In this document: piece by piece, positions 42,942-53,125 of the stretch | How positions within the stretch are numbered: position 1 is the stretch's first letter | Layout of the letters: each line of letters starts with the position of its first letter | DNA from: Vreelandella lutescens | Lineage (GTDB): Bacteria; Pseudomonadota; Gammaproteobacteria; Pseudomonadales; Halomonadaceae | Length of the DNA: 64,000 bases | NCBI RefSeq assembly: GCF_014640815.1 | Contig: NZ_BMHM01000008.1 | Span: 1 to 64,000 of the forward strand | Reading direction: 5' to 3' | Program-made: the position numbers and the translations under genes | The notes under the pieces: generated by a model | The model's database searches: none | Told to the model about the DNA's origin: nothing | Seen by the model: only the letters and a program-made list of their open reading frames with translations

Positions 42942-44318
42942 ATGTCTGTTATTAATACCAATGTTAATGCACTCAGTGGCCAAAATAATCTGAAGCGCAC
43001 ACAGTCCACAATGAATACTGCAATGCAGCGCCTGTCCTCTGGCCTGCGAGTCAACAGCGCTAAAGATGATGCGGCAGGTCAGGCGATTGCTAACCGAATG
43101 GAGTCTAATTTGCGTGCAAACTCGACGGTTGCACGTGGCATTAACGATGGTATTTCGTTAGTTCAAACTGCCGAGGGTGGTTTGGACAGTATCAACGATA
43201 TTCTGCAGCGTGCCAGAGAGCTGGCTGTACAGGCATCAAATGGTACGCTAACAGATGAAGATAGGGCGTCTATCAATACAGAATATAAACTTTTGCGTGC
43301 TGAGGTTGATCGAATTGCACTGGGTACAGAGGCCTTTGGGCAGACGCCGCTTGCTCCTTTGAAAACGCCTCCTGCCACTATTGGGAGTACACCCAGTATT
43401 GTGGATCTGCCGATTGCAATCGATAAGTTGGAAATGTCTGGCGTACGTGCTTTTCGTTATATTCCAGAAGGCGTTACTGGCTTTCGATTATCGATAAATG
43501 ATAACGGCGCAAATGATGATATTCAGATTTTTACGCGTGATGGCACGCATGTCGCAGGAAGTGCAATTCCTGCGAGTTTTGACTCCAGCGTGCCAAGTGT
43601 ATGGGGCAATATCGATCAAGCTAATGTGGATAGCACTTTTTTCTCAGCAGACTCTGGCTTTGAGGAAGGTGCCATATACAGTACAGGTCAGCTAAATTCA
43701 GGCACTTCAGATCCTGGCACTGATAGCACAACAACGTTTCGCGGAATGGAGATTACATACTCTGGAGATTCTAATGCTGCAGGGGCATTAGAGGAGAGTA
43801 TCTCTATTGATGAGGTGACGGAGCCGCTGCTGATTTTTGTAACGGGTTCTGGTGCCTTCCGCTTTACAGAAATGAGCTGGGAAACTCCTGTTCCGCCGCC
43901 ACCACTGCCTGACAGCGCACCAGTGAAAATCGCAGTATCAGCTCAATACGGTGAAGCAGTGGATAGCATTACCATTGATCCCACTCCTTCAGACTCTACA
44001 TCTCTCGGATTGGAAGATGTGGAGCTAGATCCAATCGAAAAAGCCCGTGAAGCAATGGCCAAGCTCCAAGAAGCGATGAATCAGGTAGATGGCTATCGGA
44101 GCCAGTATGGTGCACTGGTAAATCGCTTTGAGAGCGCCATCAATAATTTATCAGAGCAGTCAGTAAATTTATCTGCGGCTCAGTCACGTATCTTAGATAC
44201 TGATTACGCTCTGGAAAGTGCGTCCCTCGTACGCTCGCAGATTCTGCAACAAGCCGGTACGAGTATGCTGGCTCAGGCGAATGCTACACCGCAGGCGCTG
44301 CTGTCTTTGATAGAATAA
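42942..44318 (+). CDS. fliC: Flagellin 2 (long, with inserted domain)
   Basis: This 458-residue flagellin starts at the ATG at 42942 (MSVINTNVNALSGQ), because the upstream ATG at 42933 abuts the ribosome site. The terminal D0/D1 helices are well kept (GLRVNSAKDDAAGQAIANRM; RILDTDYALESASLVRSQIL). Between about residues 136 and 370 lies an inserted domain unlike flagellin 1, with PEGVTGFRLSINDNGANDD, many Ser/Thr and Asp/Glu, and a PVPPPPLPDSAP linker. It would form the exposed D2/D3 surface. It has its own sigma-28 promoter. No fliD or transferase is adjacent on this side. Confidence 0.93.
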   Translation: MSVINTNVNALSGQNNLKRTQSTMNTAMQRLSSGLRVNSAKDDAAGQAIANRMESNLRANSTVARGINDGISLVQTAEGGLDSINDILQRARELAVQASNGTLTDEDRASINTEYKLLRAEVDRIALGTEAFGQTPLAPLKTPPATIGSTPSIVDLPIAIDKLEMSGVRAFRYIPEGVTGFRLSINDNGANDDIQIFTRDGTHVAGSAIPASFDSSVPSVWGNIDQANVDSTFFSADSGFEEGAIYSTGQLNSGTSDPGTDSTTTFRGMEITYSGDSNAAGALEESISIDEVTEPLLIFVTGSGAFRFTEMSWETPVPPPPLPDSAPVKIAVSAQYGEAVDSITIDPTPSDSTSLGLEDVELDPIEKAREAMAKLQEAMNQVDGYRSQYGALVNRFESAINNLSEQSVNLSAAQSRILDTDYALESASLVRSQILQQAGTSMLAQANATPQALLSLIE

Positions 44319-44601
44319 TCACGCCATTACTCTGGAAGTGAGCACACGGAAAGCATTGACAACGGCTAGCAAGCCCGCTCTACGCGTGATAGACTACGCC
44401 ATCCTCTCAGACAAGACCCGTGAACGGGCAGCGTTTTTACTGCTCGTTACACTATTTGTCAGCGTAACTAACGCTTTCAAATCAATCGGTTGTTGTGGAA
44501 AGATATTACGAAAGTGTCGTGATTTGGCAAATGCCAGCCGACAAACACATAGTAAATTCGTTGCCGTTTATAGGCAGCCCTTATTCTCCAAGGAGATACC
44601 T
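44319..44601 (+). promoter_or_regulatory. Flagellin 2 / rpsT intergenic region with rpsT promoter
   Basis: These 283 bases contain no convincing gene; an in-frame extension of rpsT to 44338 is not homologous to S20. A ttgaca hexamer at 44356-44361 and tgatagact near 44386 suggest promoter elements for rpsT, though their spacing is not canonical as a pair. ccaaggag precedes the GTG start of rpsT. Confidence 0.45.
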
Positions 44602-44868
44602 GTGGCGAACAGCAAGCAAGCACGCAAGCGCGCCCGCCAGGCCGAGACTCGTCGCGTCCTGAAAGCCAGCCAGCGCAGCATGGTCCGCACCTACATCAAG
44701 CGTGTGATCAAAGCGATCAACACTGGTGACCATGGCAAGGCAATGGAAGAGTTCAAGGTCATGCAGCCGGTCGTCGACCGCATCGCTGATAAAGACGTTC
44801 TTTCTAAGAAGAAAGCTGCACGTCTGAAAAGCCGCTTGAACAAGCGCATTAAGGCTCTGGCGGCGTAA
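44602..44868 (+). CDS. rpsT: 30S ribosomal protein S20
   Basis: This 88-residue basic helical protein binds 16S rRNA. It begins MANSKQARKRARQAETRRVL and ends in KSRLNKRIKALAA, as in the family. The start codon is GTG with aaggag upstream. In E. coli S20 also has a non-ATG start that takes part in autoregulation, which may hold here. It is monocistronic, with a strong terminator right after the stop. Confidence 0.97.
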   Translation: MANSKQARKRARQAETRRVLKASQRSMVRTYIKRVIKAINTGDHGKAMEEFKVMQPVVDRIADKDVLSKKKAARLKSRLNKRIKALAA

Positions 44869-44886
44869 GTCGGCAGGCGCCATAAA

Positions 44887-44912
44887 AAAAACCGGCTGCG
44901 GCCGGTTTTTTT
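44887..44912 (+). terminator. Rho-independent terminator after rpsT
   Basis: aaaaaccggc (44887-44896) pairs with gccggttttt (44901-44910) around tgcg, followed by more T. Confidence 0.93.
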
Positions 44913-44972
44913 GTGCCTAAATGTCGCCCACGGCGATGTATTCGCCTCTTGTTAGCCTGCATGGAATAAGTG

Positions 44973-46550
44973 ATGAGCGCCGATACGCCACAGCATGCCA
45001 ATATGCCACCGCCGCGCCGAGGGCTGATGCGCTCGGGGTTAGTCGTGAGCGCCATGACAATGCTTTCCCGCGTGATGGGGTTGGTGCGGGATGTCGTGGT
45101 GGCCACGTTGTTAGGGGCAGGTAACGGCTCGGATGCTTTTTTTGTGGCGTTTAAAATCCCCAATTTTCTACGTCGCCTGTTTGCTGAAGGGGCGTTTAAC
45201 CAAGCGTTTGTGCCAGTGCTCTCGGAGTACTCCACCCAGCGCACCAGGCAGGAGATCCGTGAGCTGCTGAATGCGGTGGCGGGTAGCCTAACGGCGCTGC
45301 TAGCACTGATCACCGCTCTGGCAATGCTGGGAGCGCCCTGGCTGGTGTGGGTGTTTGCCCCTGGTTTTGGCCGCGACCCCGAAAAGCTGGCCATGACGGC
45401 GGATATGCTGCGGCTCACCTTTCCCTACCTGCTGCTGATCTCGTTAACGGCCTTTTCGGGCAGCGTGCTGAATACATGGAACCGCTTTGCGGTGCCTGCC
45501 TTTACCCCGGTGCTGCTGAACCTGTCGCTGATCGGCGCGGCGCTATTCTTAATGCCACTGATGGAAGAGCCTGCCATGGCGCTGGCCTGGGGCGTGCTGA
45601 TTGCGGGGGCGGCCCAGCTCGCTTTTCAAGTGCCGTTTTTGATGCGCTTGGGGCTGCTGCCGACGCCATGGCCTAACTTCGCCCACGATGGCGTGAAGCG
45701 TATTTTAAAGCTGATGGTGCCAGCGCTGTTTGGGGTCTCGGTGTCGCAGATCAACCTGCTGTTGGATACGGTGCTGGCATCGCTGTTGGCAGCGGGCAGC
45801 GTCTCATGGCTTTACTACTCTGACCGTTTGGTAGAGCTGCCGCTTGGCGTGTTTGGAGTGGCGATTGGCACCATTATTCTGCCTGCGCTCTCCAAGCGTC
45901 ATGTTGAGCAGTCCACCGAGCACTTTTCCGCCATGCTGGACTGGGCGATTCGTGTGGTGTTGCTGTTAGGCGTGCCCGCAGCCCTAGCGCTGGCGGTACT
46001 GGCTGAACCGTTTTTAATTACCCTGTTCCACTACGGGGCGATGACCGATAACGACATTCAAATGGCAGCCATGAGCCTGCGCGCCTATGCCTTCGGGCTG
46101 GTGGCCTTTATGCTGATCAAGGTGCTAGCGCCGGGCTTTTTTGCCCGCCAAGACACCAAAACACCGGTGAAAGTCGGCATTATCGCCATGGTCGCTAACA
46201 TGGTGCTGAACCTAATGCTGATTTGGCCACTCGCCCACGCGGGCCTGGCGTTGGCCACTGCGCTCTCTGCGTTCTTAAACGCTGGGTTGCTGGGGTATCT
46301 GCTTTACCGCCAGCAGGTGCTGGTGTTTCAGCCGGGATGGGGGCGCTATGCCGTGCAGTTAATAGGCGGCAGCGTGCTCATGAGTGTGGCGCTAATGATC
46401 GTCTCACCTGATTGGCAAGTATGGCTCGAATTTGGGCTATGGCAGCGTATTCGCTGGGTGGCTGGACTGGTAGTGCTGGGCGGAGGGCTCTACTTTGTAT
46501 GGTTAACGGCGCTTGGGCTGCGGTTTCGCCACTTTAAAATGAACGGCTAG
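44973..46550 (+). CDS. murJ: Lipid II flippase MurJ
   Basis: This 525-residue inner-membrane protein moves lipid II across the membrane for peptidoglycan synthesis. About 14 hydrophobic segments are seen. Family marks are SRVMGLVRDVVVATLLGAG, the FKIPNFLRRLFAEGAFNQAF block with its conserved Arg and Glu, and LVELPLGVFGVAIGT. A GTG lies one codon upstream; I take the ATG. It follows rpsT in the order common in gammaproteobacteria and precedes ribF. Confidence 0.95.
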   Translation: MSADTPQHANMPPPRRGLMRSGLVVSAMTMLSRVMGLVRDVVVATLLGAGNGSDAFFVAFKIPNFLRRLFAEGAFNQAFVPVLSEYSTQRTRQEIRELLNAVAGSLTALLALITALAMLGAPWLVWVFAPGFGRDPEKLAMTADMLRLTFPYLLLISLTAFSGSVLNTWNRFAVPAFTPVLLNLSLIGAALFLMPLMEEPAMALAWGVLIAGAAQLAFQVPFLMRLGLLPTPWPNFAHDGVKRILKLMVPALFGVSVSQINLLLDTVLASLLAAGSVSWLYYSDRLVELPLGVFGVAIGTIILPALSKRHVEQSTEHFSAMLDWAIRVVLLLGVPAALALAVLAEPFLITLFHYGAMTDNDIQMAAMSLRAYAFGLVAFMLIKVLAPGFFARQDTKTPVKVGIIAMVANMVLNLMLIWPLAHAGLALATALSAFLNAGLLGYLLYRQQVLVFQPGWGRYAVQLIGGSVLMSVALMIVSPDWQVWLEFGLWQRIRWVAGLVVLGGGLYFVWLTALGLRFRHFKMNG

Positions 46551-46688
46551 AAAGGCGCTGGCGGATGAGCGCCGATGATCTTCTCCTGCACCAGACCGGC
46601 GCGTTCGTTATAATCAAACGCTTTGAAAACGGCTAGCGGCCTTAAAACGGAAAACGCTTTTAAAACAAGCTTTTAAAAAAGAGGTGCC

Positions 46689-47726
46689 ATGCACGTCATT
46701 CGAGGTCTGCACAATCTGACAGCGTCCCATCGTGGCTGCGTGGCAACCATCGGTAATTTCGATGGCGTGCATCGCGGCCATCAGGCGATTCTACAGCAGT
46801 GCCGCGAGCACGCTGCGCGCCTGAGCGTCCCGCTGACCGTGGTGGTGTTTGAGCCTCAGCCCCGCGAGTTTTTTGCCGGTGACCAAGCGCCGCCGCGCTT
46901 AACGCGCCTGCGGGAAAAAGTGCGTCTATTACGCGACCACGGTGCCGAGCAGGTGCTTTGCCTGCCGTTTAACGATGCCTTGCGCAGCCTCACCGGGCGC
47001 GAGTTTATCGATCAGGTGCTGATTGATGGGCTGGGCGTTAAGCATTTAGTGGTGGGCGACGACTTCCGCTTCGGCTGTGATCGCCGTGGCGACTTCAGCT
47101 TGCTAGAAACAGTAGGGCGCACTTACGGCTTTGGCGTGGAACACACCCGCACCTTTAAAGTCGATGACGAGCGGGTATCGAGCACCCGAGTGCGTACGCT
47201 GCTGGCCAGCGGTAACTTTGACGTGGCCGCCCGCCTGCTGGGCAGGCCTTATTCGCTGCATGGCCGCGTGGTACGCGACCAGCAGTTGGGGCGCACTATT
47301 AGTGTGCCGACCGCGAACCTGCCGCTATTGCCACAGCCGCTGACGCTACGGGGGGTGTTTGCAGTGATGGCCGAACTGGCGAATGGCGAACGCTACCCCG
47401 CCGTGGCGAATGTTGGCTTTCGGCCCACGGTGGGGGCCAAGCGCCCCACGCTGGAAGTGCACCTGCTGGATTTTTCTGGCGACCTGTATGGTCAGCGGCT
47501 GACGGTTTACCCCTGCGCAAGGCTGCGTGGGGAAGCAAAATTTGCGGATCTAGATGCGCTGAAAGCACAAATTAACCATGACCAGGCCAGGGCGCGCCGC
47601 TATTTTGCGGACGTTGACACTGGCGTAACACCTTCTCTTCCGCTGGCCTCGGCCCCGCTTGGGCGTGAGACCGCTTCTTCTGATTTCACTTCGGCGGATG
47701 ACGCTGCCGATGCTAACGACGGCTGA
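46689..47726 (+). CDS. ribF: Bifunctional riboflavin kinase / FMN adenylyltransferase
   Basis: This 345-residue enzyme makes FMN and then FAD from riboflavin. The N-terminal adenylyltransferase has [16 protein letters not shown] and [15 protein letters not shown], with SSTRVR closing it near residue 163. The C-terminal kinase has [12 protein letters not shown] and [20 protein letters not shown]. The last 30 residues (Ser/Ala/Asp-rich) go past the usual end and overlap no other gene. ileS starts seven bases after the stop. Confidence 0.95.
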   Translation: MHVIRGLHNLTASHRGCVATIGNFDGVHRGHQAILQQCREHAARLSVPLTVVVFEPQPREFFAGDQAPPRLTRLREKVRLLRDHGAEQVLCLPFNDALRSLTGREFIDQVLIDGLGVKHLVVGDDFRFGCDRRGDFSLLETVGRTYGFGVEHTRTFKVDDERVSSTRVRTLLASGNFDVAARLLGRPYSLHGRVVRDQQLGRTISVPTANLPLLPQPLTLRGVFAVMAELANGERYPAVANVGFRPTVGAKRPTLEVHLLDFSGDLYGQRLTVYPCARLRGEAKFADLDALKAQINHDQARARRYFADVDTGVTPSLPLASAPLGRETASSDFTSADDAADANDG

Positions 47727-47733
47727 CCGGACT

Positions 47734-50565
47734 ATGGACTATAAGCAAACGCTAAACCTGCCAGAAACCGACTTTCCTATGCGCGGCATGCTGCCGAAGC
47801 AGGAGCCAGGGCGCGTTTCCCAGTGGCAGGACATGAACCTGTACCAGCGCCTGCGCGAAGCCCGTGCGGGTGCGCCGCTGTTTGTACTGCACGATGGCCC
47901 TCCCTACGCCAACGGCAGTATCCATATCGGTCACGCCGTTAATAAAATTCTCAAAGATATTATCGTTAAGTCCAAAAACCTGGCGGGCTTTGATGCGCCC
48001 TACGTGCCGGGTTGGGACTGCCACGGCCTACCCATTGAGCACAAGGTAGAGACCACCCACGGCAAGCACCTTCCGGCCGATAAAGCCCGCGAGCTGTGCC
48101 GTGAGTACGCCGGTGCCCAGATCGAAACCCAGTTGGTGGATTTTGTGCGCCTGGGCATCATCGGTGATTGGGATCACCCGTATCGCTCCATGGATTACGC
48201 CAACGAAGCGGGCGAGATCCGCGCTCTGGCGGATATGGTCGAAGCAGGCTACGTCTTCAAAGGCCTGAAGCCGGTCAACTGGTGTTTCGACTGTGGCTCG
48301 GCGCTGGCCGAGGCGGAAGTGGAGTACGCTGATAAAAAATCTGACGCCATCGACGTTGCTTTCCCCGTAGAAGACGCCGACAAGCTGGCGGCAGCGTTTG
48401 GCTTAAGCGAACTGTCAAAGCCCGCCGCCGTGGTGATCTGGACCACCACGCCGTGGACCATTCCTGCCAACCAGGCGTTAAACGCTCACCCCGACTTTAC
48501 CTATGCGCTGGTGGATACCGGCGAGCGCCTGCTGCTGCTGGCCGAAGAGCTGGTCGAGAGCTGCCTGGAACGTTTTGGTTTACAAGGCGAGGTGGTAGCG
48601 ACGACTCAGGGCAAAAACCTGGACCTGATCAATTTCCGCCACCCGTTCTACGACCGCCTCTCGCCGGTTTATCTGGCGGATTACGTGGAGTCTGAAGTCG
48701 GCAGTACCGGTATCGTTCACTCTGCCCCTTCTTACGGTATGGATGACTTTGTTACCTGCCGTGAGCACGGCATGAGCTTTGACGACATGCTGAACCCCGT
48801 GCAGGGCAACGGCGTTTATGCCGATGACCTGCCGTTCTTCGGCGGCCAGATGATTTGGAAAGCCAACCCGAACATCATCGAGAAGCTGCGTGACGTAAAC
48901 GCGCTGATGGCGCATACGCCTATTAAGCACAGCTACATGCACTGCTGGCGTCACAAAACGCCGGTGATCTACCGCGCCACGGCCCAGTGGTTTGTGGGTA
49001 TGGATATTCAGGGTAAAGATGGCAAAACCCTGCGCGAGCGTGCGCTGGCCGGTATCGAAGCGACCGAGTTTACTCCTGCTTGGGGGCAAGCGCGCCTGCA
49101 CAGCATGATCGCCAACCGCCCGGATTGGTGTATCTCTCGCCAGCGTAACTGGGGCGTGCCGATTCCGTTCTTCCTGCATAAGCAAACCGGTGAGCTGCAC
49201 CCGAACACCGTGTCGCTGATGGAAGAAGCCGCCAAGCGCGTGGAGCAAGAGGGCATTGAGGCGTGGTTCAAGCTCGAACCCTCCGAGCTGCTTGGCGCAG
49301 AGGCCGCAGACTACGAAAAAGTCACCGATACGCTGGACGTGTGGTTCGACTCGGGCACTACCCACCGCCACGTGCTGCGCGGCTCGCACCCCCACGGCCA
49401 TGAAAGTGGCCCGCGCGCCGACTTGTACCTGGAAGGTTCTGATCAGCACCGTGGTTGGTTCCACTCTTCACTGCTCACCGGCGCGGCGATTGATGGCCAT
49501 GCCCCGTATCGTCAGCTGTTGACCCACGGCTTCACGGTGGATGCCCAGGGCCGCAAGATGTCTAAGTCCATCGGTAACGTGGTCGCACCGCAAAGCGTGA
49601 TGGATAAGCTGGGCGCCGATATCCTGCGCCTGTGGGTAGCGTCTACCGACTACTCCGGCGAAATGGCCGTCTCGGATGAAATCCTCAAACGCACTGCCGA
49701 TGTGTACCGCCGTATCCGCAACACCGCGCGCTTCCTGCTTTCCAACCTGAACGGCTTTGATCCCAAGCGGGACCAAGTGGCGTTTGGAGATATGCTGGCG
49801 CTGGATCAGTGGGTGGTGGATCGTGCCGCACAGCTCCAAGACCGCATCGAAACCGCCTACGAGGAGTACCGCTTCCTGGATGTGTACCAGCAAGTACACG
49901 GTTTCTGCGCGCGGGAGCTGGGCGGCTTCTACTTGGACGTGATCAAGGATCGTCAGTACACCACTCAAACCGACTCGCTGGCCCGCCGCAGCGCGCAAAC
50001 CGCGCTTTATCACGTGGTGGAAGCACTGAGCCGCTGGGTCGCGCCGATTCTCTCCTTCACCGCCGAGGAGATCTTTGAACATATCCCCGGCGAGCGTGGC
50101 GATAGCGTGCTGCTGGAGACCTACTACACTGGTCTTTCCACGCTGGATGAAGGTGCCGATATGGGCCGCGCGTTCTGGGAACAGGTGCTGGAAGTGAAGC
50201 ACTCGGTGAACAAATGCCTGGAAGACGCCCGTAACGCCAAAGTGATCAAGGGCAGCCTGGCAGCGGAAGTGACGCTGTTCGTCAATGATGAGCTGCACGC
50301 GACGCTGGCGAAACTAGGCGACGAGCTGCGCTTTGTGATACTCACCAGCGAAGTACACTTGGCTCCGCTGGCCGACGCCGCCAATGCTGAAAGCACCGAG
50401 CTTGAAGGTTTGAAAGTAGCGGTAAGGGCCAGTGAACATGCCAAGTGCGAGCGCTGCTGGCACCATCGGGCGGATGTGGGCAGCGTTGCCGAGCACCCTG
50501 ACCTGTGTTGCCGCTGTGTAAGCAATTTACCCGAAGGCAGCGGTGAGATTCGTTACTATGCCTAA
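47734..50565 (+). CDS. ileS: Isoleucyl-tRNA synthetase
   Basis: This 943-residue class Ia synthetase charges tRNA-Ile. The HIGH motif is in [16 protein letters not shown] near residue 60, KMSKS in [12 protein letters not shown] near 605, the editing CP1 domain lies between, and the C-terminal zinc cluster has CERCWHHR and CCRC. The start at 47734 ([18 protein letters not shown]) is the family start; an in-frame extension overlaps ribF. It is followed by lspA with an 8-base overlap. Confidence 0.97.
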   Translation: MDYKQTLNLPETDFPMRGMLPKQEPGRVSQWQDMNLYQRLREARAGAPLFVLHDGPPYANGSIHIGHAVNKILKDIIVKSKNLAGFDAPYVPGWDCHGLPIEHKVETTHGKHLPADKARELCREYAGAQIETQLVDFVRLGIIGDWDHPYRSMDYANEAGEIRALADMVEAGYVFKGLKPVNWCFDCGSALAEAEVEYADKKSDAIDVAFPVEDADKLAAAFGLSELSKPAAVVIWTTTPWTIPANQALNAHPDFTYALVDTGERLLLLAEELVESCLERFGLQGEVVATTQGKNLDLINFRHPFYDRLSPVYLADYVESEVGSTGIVHSAPSYGMDDFVTCREHGMSFDDMLNPVQGNGVYADDLPFFGGQMIWKANPNIIEKLRDVNALMAHTPIKHSYMHCWRHKTPVIYRATAQWFVGMDIQGKDGKTLRERALAGIEATEFTPAWGQARLHSMIANRPDWCISRQRNWGVPIPFFLHKQTGELHPNTVSLMEEAAKRVEQEGIEAWFKLEPSELLGAEAADYEKVTDTLDVWFDSGTTHRHVLRGSHPHGHESGPRADLYLEGSDQHRGWFHSSLLTGAAIDGHAPYRQLLTHGFTVDAQGRKMSKSIGNVVAPQSVMDKLGADILRLWVASTDYSGEMAVSDEILKRTADVYRRIRNTARFLLSNLNGFDPKRDQVAFGDMLALDQWVVDRAAQLQDRIETAYEEYRFLDVYQQVHGFCARELGGFYLDVIKDRQYTTQTDSLARRSAQTALYHVVEALSRWVAPILSFTAEEIFEHIPGERGDSVLLETYYTGLSTLDEGADMGRAFWEQVLEVKHSVNKCLEDARNAKVIKGSLAAEVTLFVNDELHATLAKLGDELRFVILTSEVHLAPLADAANAESTELEGLKVAVRASEHAKCERCWHHRADVGSVAEHPDLCCRCVSNLPEGSGEIRYYA

Positions 50566-51103
50566 TCCTTCCCCAGCAACGAATGCCTCTCAGTGGCCGC
50601 CCATGCGGCGGCCACTGCGCTGGCTATGGCTAGCCGTCGCCGTCATTGTGTTAGATCTCGCGACAAAATACGTGGCCAGCCACTATTTAAGTTATGCACA
50701 GCCGGTTGAAGTGTTGCCGTTCTTCAACCTCACGCTACTGCACAATACCGGGGCGGCGTTTAGCTTTTTAGCAGATCACCCCGGCTGGCAACGTTGGTTC
50801 TTTGCGGCGATTGCTATTGGTGCCAGCATTGGCCTCACCGTGTGGCTGTCCCGTATTCGTGCAGATGAAAAACTGCTCGCCATTGCCCTGCCGCTCATTA
50901 TCGGTGGCGCACTGGGTAACCTATATGACCGCTTAATTCATGGTTACGTGGTGGATTTTCTCTCCTTCCATGCGGCAGGCTGGTACTACCCCGCCTTTAA
51001 CGTGGCGGATATCGGCATTACCCTGGGGGCCGTGGGCTTAATTTGGGAATCGATTATGGGCGAGCGGCGGCGTAAAAAAGCCGCGCAGTCACCCTCTTCT
51101 TAA
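50558..51103 (+). CDS. lspA: Lipoprotein signal peptidase (SPase II)
   Basis: This 181-residue inner-membrane aspartyl protease removes the signal peptides of prolipoproteins. Four membrane segments are seen, with NTGAAFSFL and the catalytic Asp pair in [14 protein letters not shown] and [11 protein letters not shown]. The ATG at 50558 overlaps the end of ileS, with ggtgag upstream. The proline-rich first 20 residues are longer than in E. coli. Confidence 0.96.
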   Translation: MPNPSPATNASQWPPMRRPLRWLWLAVAVIVLDLATKYVASHYLSYAQPVEVLPFFNLTLLHNTGAAFSFLADHPGWQRWFFAAIAIGASIGLTVWLSRIRADEKLLAIALPLIIGGALGNLYDRLIHGYVVDFLSFHAAGWYYPAFNVADIGITLGAVGLIWESIMGERRRKKAAQSPSS

Positions 51104-51124
51104 CATGCCAATGAGTGAGGCACC

Positions 51125-51568
51125 ATGGATTACCTAATTGACGACGGTATGGAAATTACCCTGCACTTCACGCTGAAGCTGGAAGATGGCACGGTGGTTG
51201 ATTCCACTAAAGAGAAAGCCCCAGCCACGTTTCAGTATGGCGATGGCAACCTGCCGCCGGGTTTCGAGCACCCCATCAAAGGCATGGCGGCAGGCCAAAG
51301 CGGGTCATTTCAGGTTACCCCCGAGCACGCATTTGGCCAGCACAACCCGCAGAATATTCAGACCTTAAAGCGGGCAGACTTTGGCGATGAAGCGCCTGAA
51401 ATCGGCATGGTCATGTCGTTTGCCGACAAAGCTGGAACGGAATTGCCAGGCATGGTCAAAACCATTGACGGTGACCGCGTGGAAGTGGACTTCAACCATC
51501 CGCTGGCAGGGCGTACATTGACGTTTGAGGTTGAAGTGCTCAACGTCACGCCGGTTACCACACACTAA
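51125..51568 (+). CDS. fkpB: FKBP-type peptidyl-prolyl isomerase, SlpA-like
   Basis: This 147-residue protein has the SlpA-type FKBP with an inserted flap: LHFTLKLEDGTVVDST at the start, FEHPIKGMAAGQSGSFQV, PEHAFGQHNP, and the C-terminal DFNHPLAGRTLTFEVEVL. It acts as a prolyl isomerase and chaperone. Its place between lspA and ispH is conserved in gammaproteobacteria. Confidence 0.95.
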   Translation: MDYLIDDGMEITLHFTLKLEDGTVVDSTKEKAPATFQYGDGNLPPGFEHPIKGMAAGQSGSFQVTPEHAFGQHNPQNIQTLKRADFGDEAPEIGMVMSFADKAGTELPGMVKTIDGDRVEVDFNHPLAGRTLTFEVEVLNVTPVTTH

Positions 51569-51604
51569 TTTCCTGAGCGATGCAGGTTGCATCAAGGCGC
51601 TTTT

Positions 51605-52585
51605 ATGCAGTCATCAGAGTCATCTCAGCCCGTACAGATCAAGCTAGCCAACCCGCGCGGGTTTTGTGCGGGTGTTGACCGCGCGATCGATATCGTCAAC
51701 CGCGCGTTGGATGTCTTCGGCCCGCCCATTTACGTTCGTCATGAAGTGGTGCACAACCGCTTTGTGGTGGAAACCCTGCGTGAGCGCGGTGCTGTCTTCG
51801 TGGAAGAGCTTCACGAAGTGCCCGACGATGTGATCGTCATCTTCTCTGCCCACGGCGTTTCTCGTGCGGTGCAGCAAGATGCCGAGCAGCGTGGCCTGAA
51901 AGTGTTTGATGCCACCTGCCCACTGGTCACCAAAGTGCACATGGAAGTGCTTCGCTACGCAAAGCGTGGACAAGAGTGCATTCTGATTGGCCACGAAGGC
52001 CACCCGGAAGTAGAAGGCACCATGGGGCGCTACGATACCTCCCATGGCGGCAAGATTTATCTGGTGGAAGATGAGCAGGACGTGGCCAACTTGGTGGTGA
52101 ACGACCCTTCGGCGCTTGCATTCGTGACCCAGACCACGCTTTCCATGGATGACACCGCTAAGGTAATCGACGCGCTGCGGGATAAATTCCCTGAGATTCA
52201 AGGGCCGCGCAAAGACGATATTTGCTACGCTACCCAAAACCGCCAGGATGCGGTGCGAGAACTGGCAGCAGATAGCGACTTAGTGCTGGTCGTCGGTAGC
52301 CCCAACAGCTCGAACTCCAACCGCCTACGTGAGCTCTCGGAACGGATGGGCACACCTGCGTATTTAATTGATAACGCGGAGCAAATTGAGTCCTCCTGGT
52401 TAACAGGCGTTAGCCGCATCGGCGTGACGGCGGGCGCGAGTGCCCCCGAAGTGCTGGTAAAAGGCGTCATTGATCAGCTGCAAGCACTCGGGGCAGAAGC
52501 ACCTATCGAGCTGCAGGGGCGTGAAGAAAATATTACGTTCTCGATGCCAAGAGAGCTGCGCGAGCGCGTGATTGTTAGTGAGTAA
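51605..52585 (+). CDS. ispH: 4-hydroxy-3-methylbut-2-enyl diphosphate reductase
   Basis: This 326-residue 4Fe-4S enzyme makes IPP and DMAPP in the last step of the MEP pathway. The three cluster Cys are in [23 protein letters not shown] and [23 protein letters not shown] and [11 protein letters not shown] carry substrate residues. The ATG at 51605 has caaggcg upstream; a TTG 18 bases earlier is less likely. Confidence 0.96.
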   Translation: MQSSESSQPVQIKLANPRGFCAGVDRAIDIVNRALDVFGPPIYVRHEVVHNRFVVETLRERGAVFVEELHEVPDDVIVIFSAHGVSRAVQQDAEQRGLKVFDATCPLVTKVHMEVLRYAKRGQECILIGHEGHPEVEGTMGRYDTSHGGKIYLVEDEQDVANLVVNDPSALAFVTQTTLSMDDTAKVIDALRDKFPEIQGPRKDDICYATQNRQDAVRELAADSDLVLVVGSPNSSNSNRLRELSERMGTPAYLIDNAEQIESSWLTGVSRIGVTAGASAPEVLVKGVIDQLQALGAEAPIELQGREENITFSMPRELRERVIVSE

Positions 52586-52668
52586 AGCATCATTGCGGTC
52601 ATGGATATGCTGAAACGGGCACCAGTGAAATAGCGTGAGTGAATAGATGTAAGTGAGTGATGCAATGC

Positions 52669-52710
52669 GTATCGGTTTCCGACATACTCGAAGTATGGTT
52701 TAACCGATAC
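52669..52710 (+). promoter_or_regulatory. Nested hairpin between ispH and the pilin genes
   Basis: gtatcggtt (52669-52677) pairs with aaccgatac (52702-52710), and inside it catact (52683-52688) pairs with agtatg (52692-52697). It ends just before the aggag of the first pilin gene. No T run follows, so a regulatory structure is as likely as a terminator. Confidence 0.5.
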
Positions 52711-52723
52711 AGGAGCAGACTCG

Positions 52724-53125
52724 GTGCCTGACCACTCATTACACCTTGCTGGCGCGCAGGAGACTCGCCAGCAAGGCTTTACGCTGATTGAAATGCTGAT
52801 TGCCGTTGCCATTATTGGCATTGTCGCTGGCATCGCCTACCCCAGTTATACCCGCTATGTAGAACGCTCGCTGCGTACCGATGCGCACGCGGGCTTGCTA
52901 CAAGCCGCTTCCGAAATGGAGCGCTGCTACTCCCGCCAATACAACTATACCGGCTGTGCTATTACCACGACGTCGCCTGATGGCAATTACGCGATCACTG
53001 CAGCGGCGGGGGATAGTAATGACGGTGGCTTTATTCTGACAGCAACCACGACCCAAACCGATGGATGTGACAGCGGTATTCAATTCAACGCCCGCGGTGA
53101 GCGCATGCCGGTGGCGTGCTGGTAA
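52724..53125 (+). CDS. Minor type IV pilin PilE-like
   Basis: This 133-residue prepilin has a 17-residue leader ending in QQ-G, cleaved before the Phe of FTLIEMLIAVAIIGIVAGIA, with Glu5 kept. Two Cys pairs typical of minor pilins follow (ERCYSRQYNYTGC; DGCDSG...VACW). The start is GTG with aggag eight bases upstream; it precedes the next gene with a TAATG stop/start overlap. It probably sits in the pilus tip or primes assembly. Confidence 0.88.
   Translation: MPDHSLHLAGAQETRQQGFTLIEMLIAVAIIGIVAGIAYPSYTRYVERSLRTDAHAGLLQAASEMERCYSRQYNYTGCAITTTSPDGNYAITAAAGDSNDGGFILTATTTQTDGCDSGIQFNARGERMPVACW

Noticed and set aside
44338-44868. Extended 176-residue form of S20
   Set aside because: The first 88 residues have no similarity to S20, and the GTG at 44602 has a good ribosome site and the family N-terminus.
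408-52585. Many long open frames antisense to or out of frame with clear genes (for example 459-854, 4988-5512, 6955-7542, 48580-49464, 49468-50298, 51644-52237)
   Set aside because: They lie wholly inside well-recognised genes in GC-rich DNA, have no ribosome sites or domains, and their sequences are low-complexity reverse translations.
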